Shown here one piece after another: positions 18,089 to 26,695 of a stretch of DNA of 64,000 bases. The DNA lies in NCBI GenBank assembly GCA_022616435.1, contig JAKEET010000041.1, positions 1-64,000 on the forward strand, in the 5' to 3' direction. The notes under the pieces were generated by a model. It made no database searches. It was given only the letters and a program-made list of their open reading frames with translations, and was not told the origin of the DNA. The translations under genes and the position numbers were made by a program. Source of the stretch: Gemmataceae bacterium. GTDB taxonomy: Bacteria > Planctomycetota > Planctomycetia > Gemmatales > Gemmataceae. Numbering within the stretch: the stretch's first letter is position 1; every line of letters starts with the position of its first letter.

Positions 18089-18165
18089 TGGCGAGAAATG
18101 CGGTCAACGGTCCGGCTCAAGCGGATAGCCGAATGCTGACCGCTGACAACTGATCTCCAGATCGA

Positions 18166-19416
18166 CTACGCCGCCGGCTTGGTCAGCCGCGCCGCCGGCG
18201 CCGTCGTCGCCACCCGCGCCGTCAGCAGATGGATTGCGGCGGTCAGACTCTGCACGGCCTGCTCGAAGGCGCCGGTGTTGGCGACCGCGGCCAGGTTCTC
18301 GTTCAGCGCTTCGTGCAGCCGCAGCAACTGCGCCTCGTTATCCTGCAACTGCGCCAGCGCGATGGTTTGCAGCCGGAACCGCTCGGCCGTGGCCGTCAAT
18401 CCGTCCATGACGGTCTGACTGCGGGCCAGGAACTTTTCCTCGGTTTGCCGCAGATGCTGGAGGTAACGGGTCAACGTCTCGTCCAGGGCCCGCGTCAGGG
18501 CGCTGTGAATCGTCTCAAACTGTCGAGACGCCGCCTCGTTCCAGCGGTGTTCCATCGCCGCGATCGTGCGGCCCCACAGCGCCGCTTGCCTTTCGACCAG
18601 TTGTTCCGCCGTCATCAGCAGGTTCTGACTGTTGTGCCGCAGCGCCTCCACGATCGGGCTGCACTCGGCCCCGGTGCGCTCGAAACGATGGGCCAGCTCG
18701 GCGTCCACGTAGGCGTCCACGCGCTGCAACACGTTGTGCTCGAAGCGTTCGCTGACGAAGCTGAAGAACATGAGGATCATCGTCAGGAACAGCGCCAGCG
18801 CGGTCGTGTCGAACGCCGTCGCCAGGCCGCTGGTGACGCCGCTGAGCGATTGCTCCAGCGTTTCCGGGGTCACGTTGGCCACAGCCCCGGTGATGCCGAC
18901 GACCGTGCCGAGGAAGCCCAGGATCGGGATGGCCCAGGTGATGAACCGCAGCAGCGAGTAGCTGCCGTCCTGGGCCAGGGCGTCGTTGTCGGACAGGGTC
19001 CGCAGTTGATCGTCCAGCTCGTTGACGCTGCCGCGGCTGTTCACGAAATCGAGGACGCCGGCGACGCGCTGCCCCAGCCAGCTCGAGCGGACGTGCCGCG
19101 GCTGGCCGGCAACATGCTGGCGCAGGGTCTGCGCTTCGGTCACGGGAACGGCTTTCCCGTTCCAGCGCGGCAACAGGTCGTACGCGAACGCCCAGCGTTC
19201 GCGCAGGCCGCCGAGCAGCTTTCCCGCCAGGGCGGTGAGGGCGCAGCAGAAGAGCAGCACCTCGGCCATTTCCACCGGGTGCTCGACGTAGCGCTTCCAT
19301 TCGCTGCCTTGCCAGGGGCCGTCGTGCAGCGCCCAGAGCACACCGAGACCGAGCGGCACGCCGATCACGAAGGCGGCCGAGCCGGCAAACCAACCACGGC
19401 GCGGGGAGGCGTTCAT
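18166..19416 (-). CDS. MotA/TolQ/ExbB proton-channel family protein
   Basis: 416 aa. There are N-terminal spans (about 10-28 and 50-68), then the hallmark segment WAIPILGFLGTVVGITGAV (about 165-183) and LATAFDTTALALFLTMILMF (about 197-216), which match ExbB/TolQ pore helices. The C-terminal ~190 residues are a long helical, probably coiled-coil tail (MTAEQLVERQAALW onwards). It would form the pentameric proton channel of an inner-membrane motor or energy-transduction complex with the next two gene products. It is divergent from pyrE, with 192 bases between. No TonB-like or peptidoglycan-binding gene is adjacent. Confidence 0.85.
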   Translation of the reverse strand: MNASPRRGWFAGSAAFVIGVPLGLGVLWALHDGPWQGSEWKRYVEHPVEMAEVLLFCCALTALAGKLLGGLRERWAFAYDLLPRWNGKAVPVTEAQTLRQHVAGQPRHVRSSWLGQRVAGVLDFVNSRGSVNELDDQLRTLSDNDALAQDGSYSLLRFITWAIPILGFLGTVVGITGAVANVTPETLEQSLSGVTSGLATAFDTTALALFLTMILMFFSFVSERFEHNVLQRVDAYVDAELAHRFERTGAECSPIVEALRHNSQNLLMTAEQLVERQAALWGRTIAAMEHRWNEAASRQFETIHSALTRALDETLTRYLQHLRQTEEKFLARSQTVMDGLTATAERFRLQTIALAQLQDNEAQLLRLHEALNENLAAVANTGAFEQAVQSLTAAIHLLTARVATTAPAARLTKPAA

Positions 19417-19608
19417 GCGTATCCACTCCGCTGGCGAGGACTATAGTAACTTCGACCCAATCGGTTGACGGATGATAACGATTCGCCCCGTCCGGTCGAG
19501 GTTGCTTCCGCCGTTGCCGGCGAAACGGGGCAAGCTGCACAAACGGCGCGTGCGTTGCCGTTTCGCGCTTGCCGCGTCGAGTCAAGACCGCGAACCTGGA
19601 GAATCCCA

Positions 19609-20166
19609 ATGTTCGCCAGCCGCCAGCGCCTGCTCCAAGCGTTCCAGGACCGCGCCTTTGCTTTCGGCAAGTTCACGTTGGCCTCGGGCAAAGAGAGCAG
19701 TTACTACATCAACAGCAAGAAGGCGATCTTCCACTCGGAAGTCGTCGCCTTGCTGGGCGACGTCCTGTTCGAGATGACCAAGGACCTGAACATCGACGCG
19801 GTCGGCGGCTTGGAGGTCGGCGCCATACCGATGGCCGCCGCGCTGGCGCAGCGCTGCCACCAGGAGGGACGTTCGCTCGAAGGCTTCTTCGTCCGCAAGC
19901 AGCCGAAGGGGCACGGCAGCCAGGAGCGCGTCGAAGGCGTGTTGAAGCCGGGAATGCGCGTGGCGGTGCTCGACGACGTGCTCACCACCGGCGGCTCGGT
20001 GCTGCAGGCGATCAGCGAAGTCGAGAAGGTCGGGGCGAAAGTGGTCAGCGTCGTGTGCATCGTCGATCGGCTCGAAGGAGCGCGGGAAGCGCTGGCGCAG
20101 TACGACTTCCGGCCGATCTTCACGATCCGCGATTTCGGGATCGACCCGCCGCCGCTTGCGGCTTAG
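19609..20166 (+). CDS. pyrE: Orotate phosphoribosyltransferase
   Basis: 185 aa. It converts orotate and PRPP to OMP in pyrimidine synthesis. Seen: FTLASGKESSYYINSKKAIF (about 20-39), and the PRPP loop VAVLDDVLTTGGSVLQAI (about 120-137), the diagnostic type I PRTase motif. The ATG at 19609 is chosen over 19465 because TGGAGA lies upstream and the family begins here. The stop codon lies inside an exact 17-bp tandem duplication. The 144 bases upstream are open in frame but not protein-like. Confidence 0.93.
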   Translation: MFASRQRLLQAFQDRAFAFGKFTLASGKESSYYINSKKAIFHSEVVALLGDVLFEMTKDLNIDAVGGLEVGAIPMAAALAQRCHQEGRSLEGFFVRKQPKGHGSQERVEGVLKPGMRVAVLDDVLTTGGSVLQAISEVEKVGAKVVSVVCIVDRLEGAREALAQYDFRPIFTIRDFGIDPPPLAA

Positions 20167-20185
20167 CGCCGCTTGCGGCTTAGCG
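20152..20185. repeat. Exact 17-bp tandem duplication across the pyrE stop
   Basis: CCGCTTGCGGCTTAGCG occurs twice without a gap. The pyrE TAG (20164-20166) is inside the first copy. The same sequence recurs at 25344-25361 and inverted at 25403-25417. Confidence 0.9.
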
Positions 20186-20226
20186 TTTCGCCGACGCTTA
20201 TCGGCGCGAGAAGAGAATCGCCAGCC

Positions 20227-21534
20227 ATGCGCAACGACGCCCGCGACATCTGGGAAGCGGCCGTGGCGGCGGTGAAGCCGGCGCCGTTGATCGAGCAAGC
20301 GCTCGCCGAGCCGACGCTGGCTGAATCACTGCAGGCCGCGCCGCGGATCATCGTCGTCGGCGCCGGCAAGGCGGGCGCCGCCATGAGCGCCGCAGTCGAG
20401 GCCGCCCTCGCAGCGCAGCTTGACAAGATCGATGGCTTCGTCAACGTCCCCGCCGGATCTGAAATCCCGCTTCGCAAAATCCACCTGCACGCCGCTCGCC
20501 CCGCCGCCAGCAACCACCCGACCGACGCCGGGGTCGCCGGCGCGACGGAAATCCTGCGGCTGATCGGCGCGGCGGGCTCCGACGACGTCGCCCTGTGCCT
20601 GCTGTCCGGCGGCGGCTCGGCGCTGTTGCCCGCGCCGACGGCCGGCGTTTCGCTCGCCGACAAGCAGCAGGTCACGAAGCTGCTGCACGCCTGCGGCGCG
20701 ACCATCAACGAGATGAACGCCGTCCGCAAACACCTCAGCGACATCAAGGGGGGCCGCCTCGCCCAGGCTTTCGCCGGCAAGAGACTCATGAGCCTGATCA
20801 TCTCCGACGTGATCGGCGATCCGCTCGACGTCATCGCCTCGGGTCCGACCGCCCCCGATCCGACAACATTCGATGACGCCTGGCAGGTGCTCGAACGCCA
20901 TCGGCTTGTCGAGCAAACCCCGCCCGCGGTGCGCGACCATCTGCAGCGCGGCCGCGGCGGCGCACTTCCGGAAACGCCGAAATCGCTCTCCGCGAACGTG
21001 TCCAACGTGGTAATCGGCAACAACGCCAAGGCGCTCGCTGTCGCGGAAACGCGGGCGCGGCAGCTCGGCTATCACGTGCTGAACCTGGGATCGTACATCG
21101 AGGGCGAGACGCGACAGGTCGCCGTCGCGCTTGCCGGGATCGTCCGCGGCATCCGCGACCAGGGCGTGCCGCTGCGGCCGCCGGCCTGTGTGCTGTCGGG
21201 CGGCGAGACGACGGTCACCCTCACCGCGAACTCCGGCAAGGGGGGCCGCAATCAGGAGTTCGTCCTGGCGGCGCTGCACTATCTCGGCGCCGACGGAATG
21301 ACGAACGTCGTGCTGCTGAGCGGCGGCACCGACGGCGAGGACGGGCCGACCGACGCCGCGGGTGCGCTTGCCGATTCAAAAACGTTGCAGCGCGCCGGCC
21401 AGGCGGGGCTGAACCCGGCGGACTTCCTGGCGCGGAATGATGCGTATCATTTCTTTGAATCGACCGGCGACTTGCTGAAGACCGGGCTGACACAGACGAA
21501 CGTCATGGACGTGCGCGTGACGCTGATCCGGTGA
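20227..21534 (+). CDS. Glycerate kinase, DUF4147/MOFRL type
   Basis: 435 aa. The N-terminal DUF4147 domain contains VVGAGKAGAAMS (about 41-52), LLSGGGSALLPAP (about 125-137) and NAVRKHLSDIKGGRLAQAFA (about 163-182). The C-terminal MOFRL domain carries LSGGETTVTL (about 325) and GGRNQEFVLAALHYL (about 340). It phosphorylates glycerate, usually to 2-phosphoglycerate. The ATG at 20227 is preferred over 20173, because the extra N-terminus reads through the duplicated repeat. It lies close behind pyrE (61 bases), but the functions are unrelated. Confidence 0.9.
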   Translation: MRNDARDIWEAAVAAVKPAPLIEQALAEPTLAESLQAAPRIIVVGAGKAGAAMSAAVEAALAAQLDKIDGFVNVPAGSEIPLRKIHLHAARPAASNHPTDAGVAGATEILRLIGAAGSDDVALCLLSGGGSALLPAPTAGVSLADKQQVTKLLHACGATINEMNAVRKHLSDIKGGRLAQAFAGKRLMSLIISDVIGDPLDVIASGPTAPDPTTFDDAWQVLERHRLVEQTPPAVRDHLQRGRGGALPETPKSLSANVSNVVIGNNAKALAVAETRARQLGYHVLNLGSYIEGETRQVAVALAGIVRGIRDQGVPLRPPACVLSGGETTVTLTANSGKGGRNQEFVLAALHYLGADGMTNVVLLSGGTDGEDGPTDAAGALADSKTLQRAGQAGLNPADFLARNDAYHFFESTGDLLKTGLTQTNVMDVRVTLIR

Positions 21535-21544
21535 GCGCCGGGTA

Positions 21545-21585
21545 CGAGCGCGAAAAGGAAACCGTGGCTTGCCGTTTCGCGCTCG
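21545..21585 (+). terminator. Inverted repeat downstream of the glycerate kinase
   Basis: CGAGCGCGAAA (21545-21555) pairs perfectly with TTTCGCGCTCG (21575-21585). There is no T-run. The TTGCCGTTTCGCGCT part also appears at 19555-19574, so it may belong to a repeat family. Confidence 0.5.
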
Positions 21586-21618
21586 CAGAAGAACGTCAGT
21601 GTGCCTCGGTCGCCTGCG

Positions 21619-21856
21619 AAAAAAAAGAAAAAACCCGCGCCGGGTCGGGCGGCGCGGGTTGCGGGGTTGGGGCAGCGGGGGAAGCTGCCCGGTGGCGTTC
21701 CGAGCTGGGGGTCGGTCAGCTCGGGGCGGTTTGCCATGCTCTCCCGTTTGGAGAGAGGGGAGGGAGTCTCGCGGCGTGTTCCGGCGCCGCGGTCTTGCGT
21801 TGGCAACCGCCGTCTGGGGCCTCTTCTCTGCCAGCCCCGTCGCCTGTCGGCGACGC
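21619..21856 (-). ncRNA. Candidate structured small RNA, about 238 nt
   Basis: The region has no credible coding frame but is packed with exact stems: CGTCGCC/GGCGACG with a 4-base loop (21838-21855), CTCTCC/GGAGAG (21739-21755), CGAGCTG/CAGCTCG (21701-21723), GGGCAGC/GCTGCCC (21670-21690), and the terminator stem (21632-21660). On the minus strand the last stem is followed by TTTTTTCTTTTTTTT, a textbook intrinsic terminator. A sigma-54-type promoter at 21867-21882 would start transcription at about 21856, one base before the first hairpin. It sits alone in a 608-base gap. I do not recognise an RNA family. A possible 30-odd codon frame beginning MANRPELTDPQLG with GGGAGAG upstream is noted but reads into the terminator. 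Confidence 0.6.
21632..21660 (-). terminator. Intrinsic terminator of the candidate small RNA
   Basis: AACCCGCGCC (21632-21641) pairs perfectly with GGCGCGGGTT (21651-21660). On the minus strand the stem is followed by six T, a C and eight T. Confidence 0.85.
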
Positions 21857-21866
21857 TCGAAGTGAG

Positions 21867-21882
21867 AGCAAGGCTTGTGCCA
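21867..21882 (-). promoter_or_regulatory. Sigma-54 (RpoN)-type promoter
   Basis: On the minus strand TGGCACAAGCCTTGCT fits the -24/-12 consensus TGGCAC-N5-TTGCW, with exactly 10 bases between GG and GC. The start would be about 21856. This is a single-site match by eye, strengthened by the structured RNA and terminator downstream. Confidence 0.6.
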
Positions 21883-22142
21883 AACCGGCACTCCGGGCGC
21901 GGCAGTTTCCTTAACTCATTGAGTTCGCTTGTGATTCGCTTCAACTTTCCTGATCGTGCCTGCCGCGGGACTGGCGCCACGTTCGCAAGTTTTACCACGC
22001 GGGTGAGAAAAACATGCAAACACCTTCCCAAACGCCGTCTGCTTGCCTTGCAAACGGAATTGGACGACACGCACGATGATTGAACCTGTACAATGTCAGC
22101 AATTCGCGATGCACGCCATCGCCGCGTTCAAAGGATGCCCCC

Positions 22143-23213
22143 ATGCAACGCATCTTCGCGCTCATCCTCTTCGGCGGCTGCTTCGCGGCCCTGTTCGGTT
22201 TGCAAGCCACATCCGGCCAGGCGCCGGCGAAACCGACGATCGACAAGCTCACGCATCAGGGCTACCGCGAAACCATCAAGGGCGACGACAAGGGCGAGGC
22301 CAAGGGCTTTGCCGCGCAGTTCGACATGGTCCCGATCCCCGGCGGCACGTTCCTGATGGGCAGCCCGGCGAGCGAAGCGGGCCGCAACGCCGACGAAGGT
22401 CCGCAGCACCTGGTCGCCGTGCGCCCGTTCTGGATGGCGAAGACCGAAGTCACCTGGGACGAGTACGAGATCTTTCAGAAGGAGATGGGAGTCAACGCGC
22501 CGGAGGAGAACGACAAGAAGCTGATGGACAACGTCGACGCCATCACCGGCCCGACGCCGCCGTACGTCGATCAGTATTACGGCCACGGACAGAACAAGCA
22601 TCCGGCGTTGTGCATGACGCATCACGCCGCGGCGGAGTATTGCCGCTGGCTGTCGAAGCGGACGGGCAAGCATTACCGCCTGCCGACCGAGGCGGAGTGG
22701 GAGTACGCCGCCCGGGCGGGCACGACGACCGCCTACTTTTTCGGCGATGATCCGAAGGACCTGGTTCACTATGCCTGGTACCGCAAGAACGCGGCGCCGA
22801 CCGAGGACGATGAACCGAGGACCCACGAGGTCGGCAAGCGCAAGCCTAACCCGTGGGGTCTTCACGACATGTACGGCAACGTGGTGGAGTGGTGCCTGGA
22901 CCACTACGACAAGGACTACTACCAGATGATGCCGAAGGACAAACCGGCCCTGATGCCCGTGGTGCTGCCGACCAACCGCCGGTTCTCGCACGTCGCCCGC
23001 GGCGGCTCGTGGAGCGACGAGGCGCCGAAGCTCCGCAGCGCCGCCCGGACCGGCTCGGACACGAGCTGGATCAAGTTCGACCCGCAACGGCCGCAGAGCA
23101 TCTGGTGGCTGACGCAGTGGGATTACGTCGGCTTCCGCGTCGTCCGCGGCATCGGCGATCCGGACAACCTCAAGAACTTCCGCCCGAAGGTGACCCGGCA
23201 GAGCCCGAATTGA
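22143..23213 (+). CDS. Formylglycine-generating-enzyme (SUMF1) family protein, exported
   Basis: 356 aa. A signal peptide (residues 1-25) precedes an FGE-sulfatase domain with PGGTFLMGSPASE near 64, TEVTWDEYEIFQ near 101, YRLPTEAEWEYAARAG near 179, NPWGLHDMYGNVVEWCLDH near 237, RGGSWSDEAPKLRSA near 288 and YVGFRVVRG near 325. The family either makes formylglycine in sulfatases or acts as a lectin-like or copper enzyme. The two catalytic Cys of true FGE were not located, so function is open. The start has AAAGGA upstream and gives the signal peptide; the frame's earlier ATG at 22080 does not. Confidence 0.88.
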   Translation: MQRIFALILFGGCFAALFGLQATSGQAPAKPTIDKLTHQGYRETIKGDDKGEAKGFAAQFDMVPIPGGTFLMGSPASEAGRNADEGPQHLVAVRPFWMAKTEVTWDEYEIFQKEMGVNAPEENDKKLMDNVDAITGPTPPYVDQYYGHGQNKHPALCMTHHAAAEYCRWLSKRTGKHYRLPTEAEWEYAARAGTTTAYFFGDDPKDLVHYAWYRKNAAPTEDDEPRTHEVGKRKPNPWGLHDMYGNVVEWCLDHYDKDYYQMMPKDKPALMPVVLPTNRRFSHVARGGSWSDEAPKLRSAARTGSDTSWIKFDPQRPQSIWWLTQWDYVGFRVVRGIGDPDNLKNFRPKVTRQSPN

Positions 23214-23225
23214 TCAAGCTTCGAC

Positions 23226-23260
23226 CAAACTTCCGAAGTCTGCAACACTTCGGAAGTTTG
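23226..23260 (+). terminator. Perfect 14-bp hairpin after the SUMF1-like gene
   Basis: CAAACTTCCGAAGT (23226-23239) pairs with 23247-23260 around CTGCAAC. A T-rich stretch follows. It shares its core with 13630-13660. Confidence 0.65.
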
Positions 23261-23437
23261 TTCCTCGGTTTGTTTCTTGACTCGCGGCATGGCGGCGGTA
23301 GCATTTCCCTTGTGAGAAGACGGCGCGAAGAGCCAGTCCTCACGGTCGGGGCCGAGCACAGGGATGACGGATGCATCTTGTCCGTGACGTTGCCGGTCGC
23401 GCTCGACCCCGTGCGACCGGCGGAGCCTGTACGCATC

Positions 23438-24466
23438 ATGAATCACGCGGCCATCACCGGCTGGGGCTCGTACAGTCCTTCGCGTGTATTGACCAATCAA
23501 GACCTGGCCCAGCTCGTCGACACCAACGATGAATGGATTCGCACGCGGACCGGGATCGCCGAGCGCCGCGTGGCCGGGGCGGGGGAATCGACGTCGACGA
23601 TGGGCGTGATCGCGGCCCGGCGGGCGCTCGAGCAGGCGCAACTGGCGCCCCGCGACGTGGACCTGGTGCTGTGCGCCACGACAACGCCCGATTATCTGTT
23701 GCCGGCGACCGCGTGCCTCATTCAGCAGCAGATCGGCTGCACGCGGGCCGGGGCCATGGACATCAACGCCGCTTGCAGCGGCTTCGTGTATGGCATCGCC
23801 ATCGCCAGCCAGTTCATCCAGGGCGGGGCGGCCCGGCGGGTGCTGCTGGTCACCAGCGAGACCTTGACACGCTTCGTCAACTGGCAAGACCGCAACACGT
23901 GCGTGCTGTTCGGCGATGGGGCCGGCGCGGTCGTGGTCGAGGCGACCCCGCAACGGACCGGCGTGCTGAGCGTTGCCCTGGGATGCCGCGGCGACGTCGA
24001 ACGCATGCTGGTGATCGAGGCCGGGGGTTCGGCCGTCCCCGCGTCGGCCGAAACCGTCGCCAAGAAGGCGCACACCATGCGGATGCGCGGCAACGAGGTC
24101 TTCAAGATGGCGGTCCGCAACATGACGGCCACCGCCCAGGAAGCCCTCGCCAAGGCCGGCTTGAAGCTCGACGACATCTGCGCCGTCATTCCTCATCAAG
24201 CCAACCTCCGCATCTTGACCGCCACGCAAGAGGCCTTGAACCTTCCGGCCGAGAAGATGTTCGTCAACGTGGATCGCTTCGGCAACACCGGGGCCGCGTC
24301 GATTTCTCTGGCCCTGGGGGAATATTTGCAGATGCGGCCGGCCCGCGTCGGCGACCATTTCTTGCTGGTCGCGTTCGGAGGCGGCCTCACCTGGGGCGCC
24401 TGCGTGCTTCGCTGGGCCGACGTCGCCGCCATCGTTCAGGAGCGCGCCCAGAAACTCTCGGCATGA
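23438..24466 (+). CDS. fabH: 3-oxoacyl-ACP synthase III
   Basis: 342 aa, normal for FabH. It condenses acetyl-CoA with malonyl-ACP to start fatty acid synthesis. The catalytic triad is visible: Cys in DINAACSGFVYG (about 107-118), His in VIPHQANLRIL (about 249-259) and Asn in FGNTGAASI (about 281-289). The ATG at 23438 is taken because the family begins MNHAAITGWGSYSP; the frame is open far upstream through the previous gene's shadow. The next gene overlaps its stop by ATGA. No other fab genes are adjacent. Confidence 0.93.
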   Translation: MNHAAITGWGSYSPSRVLTNQDLAQLVDTNDEWIRTRTGIAERRVAGAGESTSTMGVIAARRALEQAQLAPRDVDLVLCATTTPDYLLPATACLIQQQIGCTRAGAMDINAACSGFVYGIAIASQFIQGGAARRVLLVTSETLTRFVNWQDRNTCVLFGDGAGAVVVEATPQRTGVLSVALGCRGDVERMLVIEAGGSAVPASAETVAKKAHTMRMRGNEVFKMAVRNMTATAQEALAKAGLKLDDICAVIPHQANLRILTATQEALNLPAEKMFVNVDRFGNTGAASISLALGEYLQMRPARVGDHFLLVAFGGGLTWGACVLRWADVAAIVQERAQKLSA

Positions 24467-25338
24467 ACCGCGTTCCATCGTCTCGCACGCATCACGCACG
24501 GCCGGGGCCGCGACGGGGCTTCTCGCGCCTCGACCTCGTTGTCGTTGTCCTTCTCGGCGTCACGTTGCTCGGCTTCGTTCTCGTATTCTTGCCGCGCCAG
24601 CGCGGCCACGGCCTGCGCGTGCAATGCATGAACAACCTCCGGCAGATCGGCGAAGGGATTCAGGCGTTTCATGGCGAGCGCGAGTTCCTGCCGCCGGCGC
24701 GCATCGCCGACGGCTATGCAACCTGGGCGGTGCTGCTGGCGCCGTACGCCGGCCGCGAACACCCGCTGCAGACCTGGGACGCCGCCAAGCGGTTCGTGGA
24801 TCAGGATGTGAAGGTCCGCCGTGCAGCGATGCTGATCTTCTTTTGCCCGGCGCGCACGCGGCCGGCCGCGGCCGGACCGGACGGCGCCATGGGCGATTTT
24901 GCCGGCGTCGCCGGCAACGGCGACCCCAAGCACGATTGGACCGGCCCCAACGCCAATGGAGCGCTCATCCTCGGAGAGGTCCTCGAACGGCACGACGATC
25001 GGATCAAGAAATGGCGCGGCCGCGTGACGCTGCAATCCTTGAAGCGCGGCCTGGGCTACACGTTGCTCGTCGGCGAAAAGCACGTCCCCGACGGCCGTTT
25101 CGGCGAAGTCGTCCACGGCGACGGCTCGCTCTATGACGGCCGGCATCCCGCGAGCTTCTCCCGCGTCGGCGGCCCCGGGTTCGATCTGGCCAGCTCACCC
25201 ACGGCGCCTTTCAACAGCAACTTCGGCAGCGCTCACCCCGGCCGGTGCCAGTTCCTTGTCGCCGACGGCAGCGTCCGGACTTTGGCCATCGACACCAGCG
25301 CCGACGTCCTCGGCGAACTCACCACGCGCGGCGACTGA
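24463..25338 (+). CDS. DUF1559 pseudopilin-like protein
   Basis: 291 aa. After a basic N-terminus, GFSRLDLVVVVLLGVTLLGF (about 19-38) is a variant type IV pilin-like N-terminal helix; the usual GFTLIELL is changed to GFSRLDLV. VQCMNNLRQIGEGIQAFH (about 53-70) and the C-terminal FGSAHPGRCQFLVADGSV (about 260-277) are DUF1559 hallmarks. Planctomycetes carry dozens of these proteins, and their function is unknown. The start codon overlaps the fabH stop (ATGA), so translation is likely coupled. Confidence 0.88.
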   Translation: MNRVPSSRTHHARPGPRRGFSRLDLVVVVLLGVTLLGFVLVFLPRQRGHGLRVQCMNNLRQIGEGIQAFHGEREFLPPARIADGYATWAVLLAPYAGREHPLQTWDAAKRFVDQDVKVRRAAMLIFFCPARTRPAAAGPDGAMGDFAGVAGNGDPKHDWTGPNANGALILGEVLERHDDRIKKWRGRVTLQSLKRGLGYTLLVGEKHVPDGRFGEVVHGDGSLYDGRHPASFSRVGGPGFDLASSPTAPFNSNFGSAHPGRCQFLVADGSVRTLAIDTSADVLGELTTRGD

Positions 25339-25343
25339 GTCCC

Positions 25344-25417
25344 GCCGCTTGCGGCTTAGCGTGCGCTGCAGCAAGCCAGGATCGTTGCGCCTTTGCGGCG
25401 AACGCTAAGCCGCAAGC
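25344..25417. repeat. Inverted pair of the CGCTTGCGGCTTAGCG repeat
   Basis: GCCGCTTGCGGCTTAGCG (25344-25361) and CGCTAAGCCGCAAGC (25403-25417) face each other over 41 bases, and could form a long stem after the DUF1559 gene. Same family as 20152-20185. Confidence 0.8.
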
Positions 25418-25495
25418 AGCACTCATGGCAAGCGGCACTCCCCTTTTCGTGCGCTCCCACCTAAGATCGTGAGCATTCCCGCACGGAGACCCCTC

Positions 25496-26695
25496 GTGAA
25501 GCGCTACCGCACCTGGATCCTCACCGACATCGTCAACGACGTCTGGCTCGACAGCTTCGTCACCAGCAGCGACCGCGTGCCGCTGGGCGCCGGGCCCGAC
25601 TGGTCCATCCGCAAGCGCACCCTGCGCGGCGGCCTGCGCGACGGCATCGACCTCATCGAAGTTCACAACGGCGCCTTGTCGTACGCCGTCCTCCCGACGC
25701 GCGGCATGGGGCTCTGGCAGGGACACTACCATGGCCACTTCCTCGGCTGGAAGGCGCCGGTCCACGGCCCCGTGCATCCCAAGTTCGTCAACTCGGCTGA
25801 CCGCGGCGGCATCGGCTGGCTGACCGGCTTCGACGAATGGCTGTGCCGCTGCGGCCTGGCGTTCAACGGCCCCCCCGGCGAGGACGTCTACACCGATCGC
25901 CAGGGCAAGTCGCACAAGGACCTCATCACAGTGCATGGCCGGATCGCCAATCAGCCGGCGTACTACGTCGAGGTGCGCGTCAACCTCGATCCGCCGTTTG
26001 AATTGAGCGTCACCGGCCAGGTCGAGGAAGGCGGGCTGTTCTACCCGCATCTCGTCCTGACCGCGACCTACACCACCGTGCCCGGCTCGAACCGGCTGGT
26101 AGTCCATGATCGTGTCGAGAACCGCGGCGCCCAGCCGGCCGAGATGATGCTGCTCTACCACTGCAACATCGGCCAGCCGTTTCTCGAAGCGGGCAGCCGG
26201 GTGGTCGCGCCGGTGCGGGAGGTGTCGCCGATCAGCCCCCGCGCCGCCGAGGGGATCGACACGCTGGAGACCTACGCCGGCCCGGTCGCCGGCTACGCGG
26301 AGCAGGTCTACTGCTACGAGCTTCTGGGCAACGCCGTCGGCCGCACGGTGGCGATGCTCTACAACCACGCGAGCGACAAGGCGATGGTGCTGCGCTTCAA
26401 CCGGCAAGAGCTGCCGTGCTTCACGGTCTGGAAGAACACCGCGGCGCTGGAAGACGGCTACGTCACCGGCCTGGAGCCGGCGACGAACTTCCCGAACTTC
26501 AAGACCTTCGAGCGCAGCCAGGGCCGAGTGCCGGTGTTGCCGCCGGGAGGGCACTGGGAGACGACGTGGAGCATCGAAGTCCACGATTCGGCGGCGGGGG
26601 TGAGCGGCGTGCTGAAGGAGATTGTGAGTTTGCAATCGCAAGCGAAGGCGGTGGTGCACCGGCAGCCGCATCCGCGGTTGTCGGCGGCGGGTTGA
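25496..26695 (+). CDS. DUF4432 family protein (aldose epimerase-like)
   Basis: 399 aa. The fold is the galactose-mutarotase-like beta sandwich: VLPTRGMGLWQGHYHGHFLG near 63, HGPVHPKFVN near 90, RGGIGWLTGFDEWLCRCGL near 103, YHCNIGQPFLEAGSRV near 221 and LEPATNFPNFKTFE near 325. It likely acts on sugars or as a sugar-binding regulator; the family is not experimentally settled. No signal peptide. The GTG start at 25496 has GGAG about ten bases upstream. Confidence 0.85.
   Translation: MKRYRTWILTDIVNDVWLDSFVTSSDRVPLGAGPDWSIRKRTLRGGLRDGIDLIEVHNGALSYAVLPTRGMGLWQGHYHGHFLGWKAPVHGPVHPKFVNSADRGGIGWLTGFDEWLCRCGLAFNGPPGEDVYTDRQGKSHKDLITVHGRIANQPAYYVEVRVNLDPPFELSVTGQVEEGGLFYPHLVLTATYTTVPGSNRLVVHDRVENRGAQPAEMMLLYHCNIGQPFLEAGSRVVAPVREVSPISPRAAEGIDTLETYAGPVAGYAEQVYCYELLGNAVGRTVAMLYNHASDKAMVLRFNRQELPCFTVWKNTAALEDGYVTGLEPATNFPNFKTFERSQGRVPVLPPGGHWETTWSIEVHDSAAGVSGVLKEIVSLQSQAKAVVHRQPHPRLSAAG

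Noticed and set aside
15189-19416. Zorya-type defence system
   Set aside because: The MotA-like channel fits, but the partners lack an OmpA-like domain and there is no ZorC/ZorD-type helicase or nuclease next to it.
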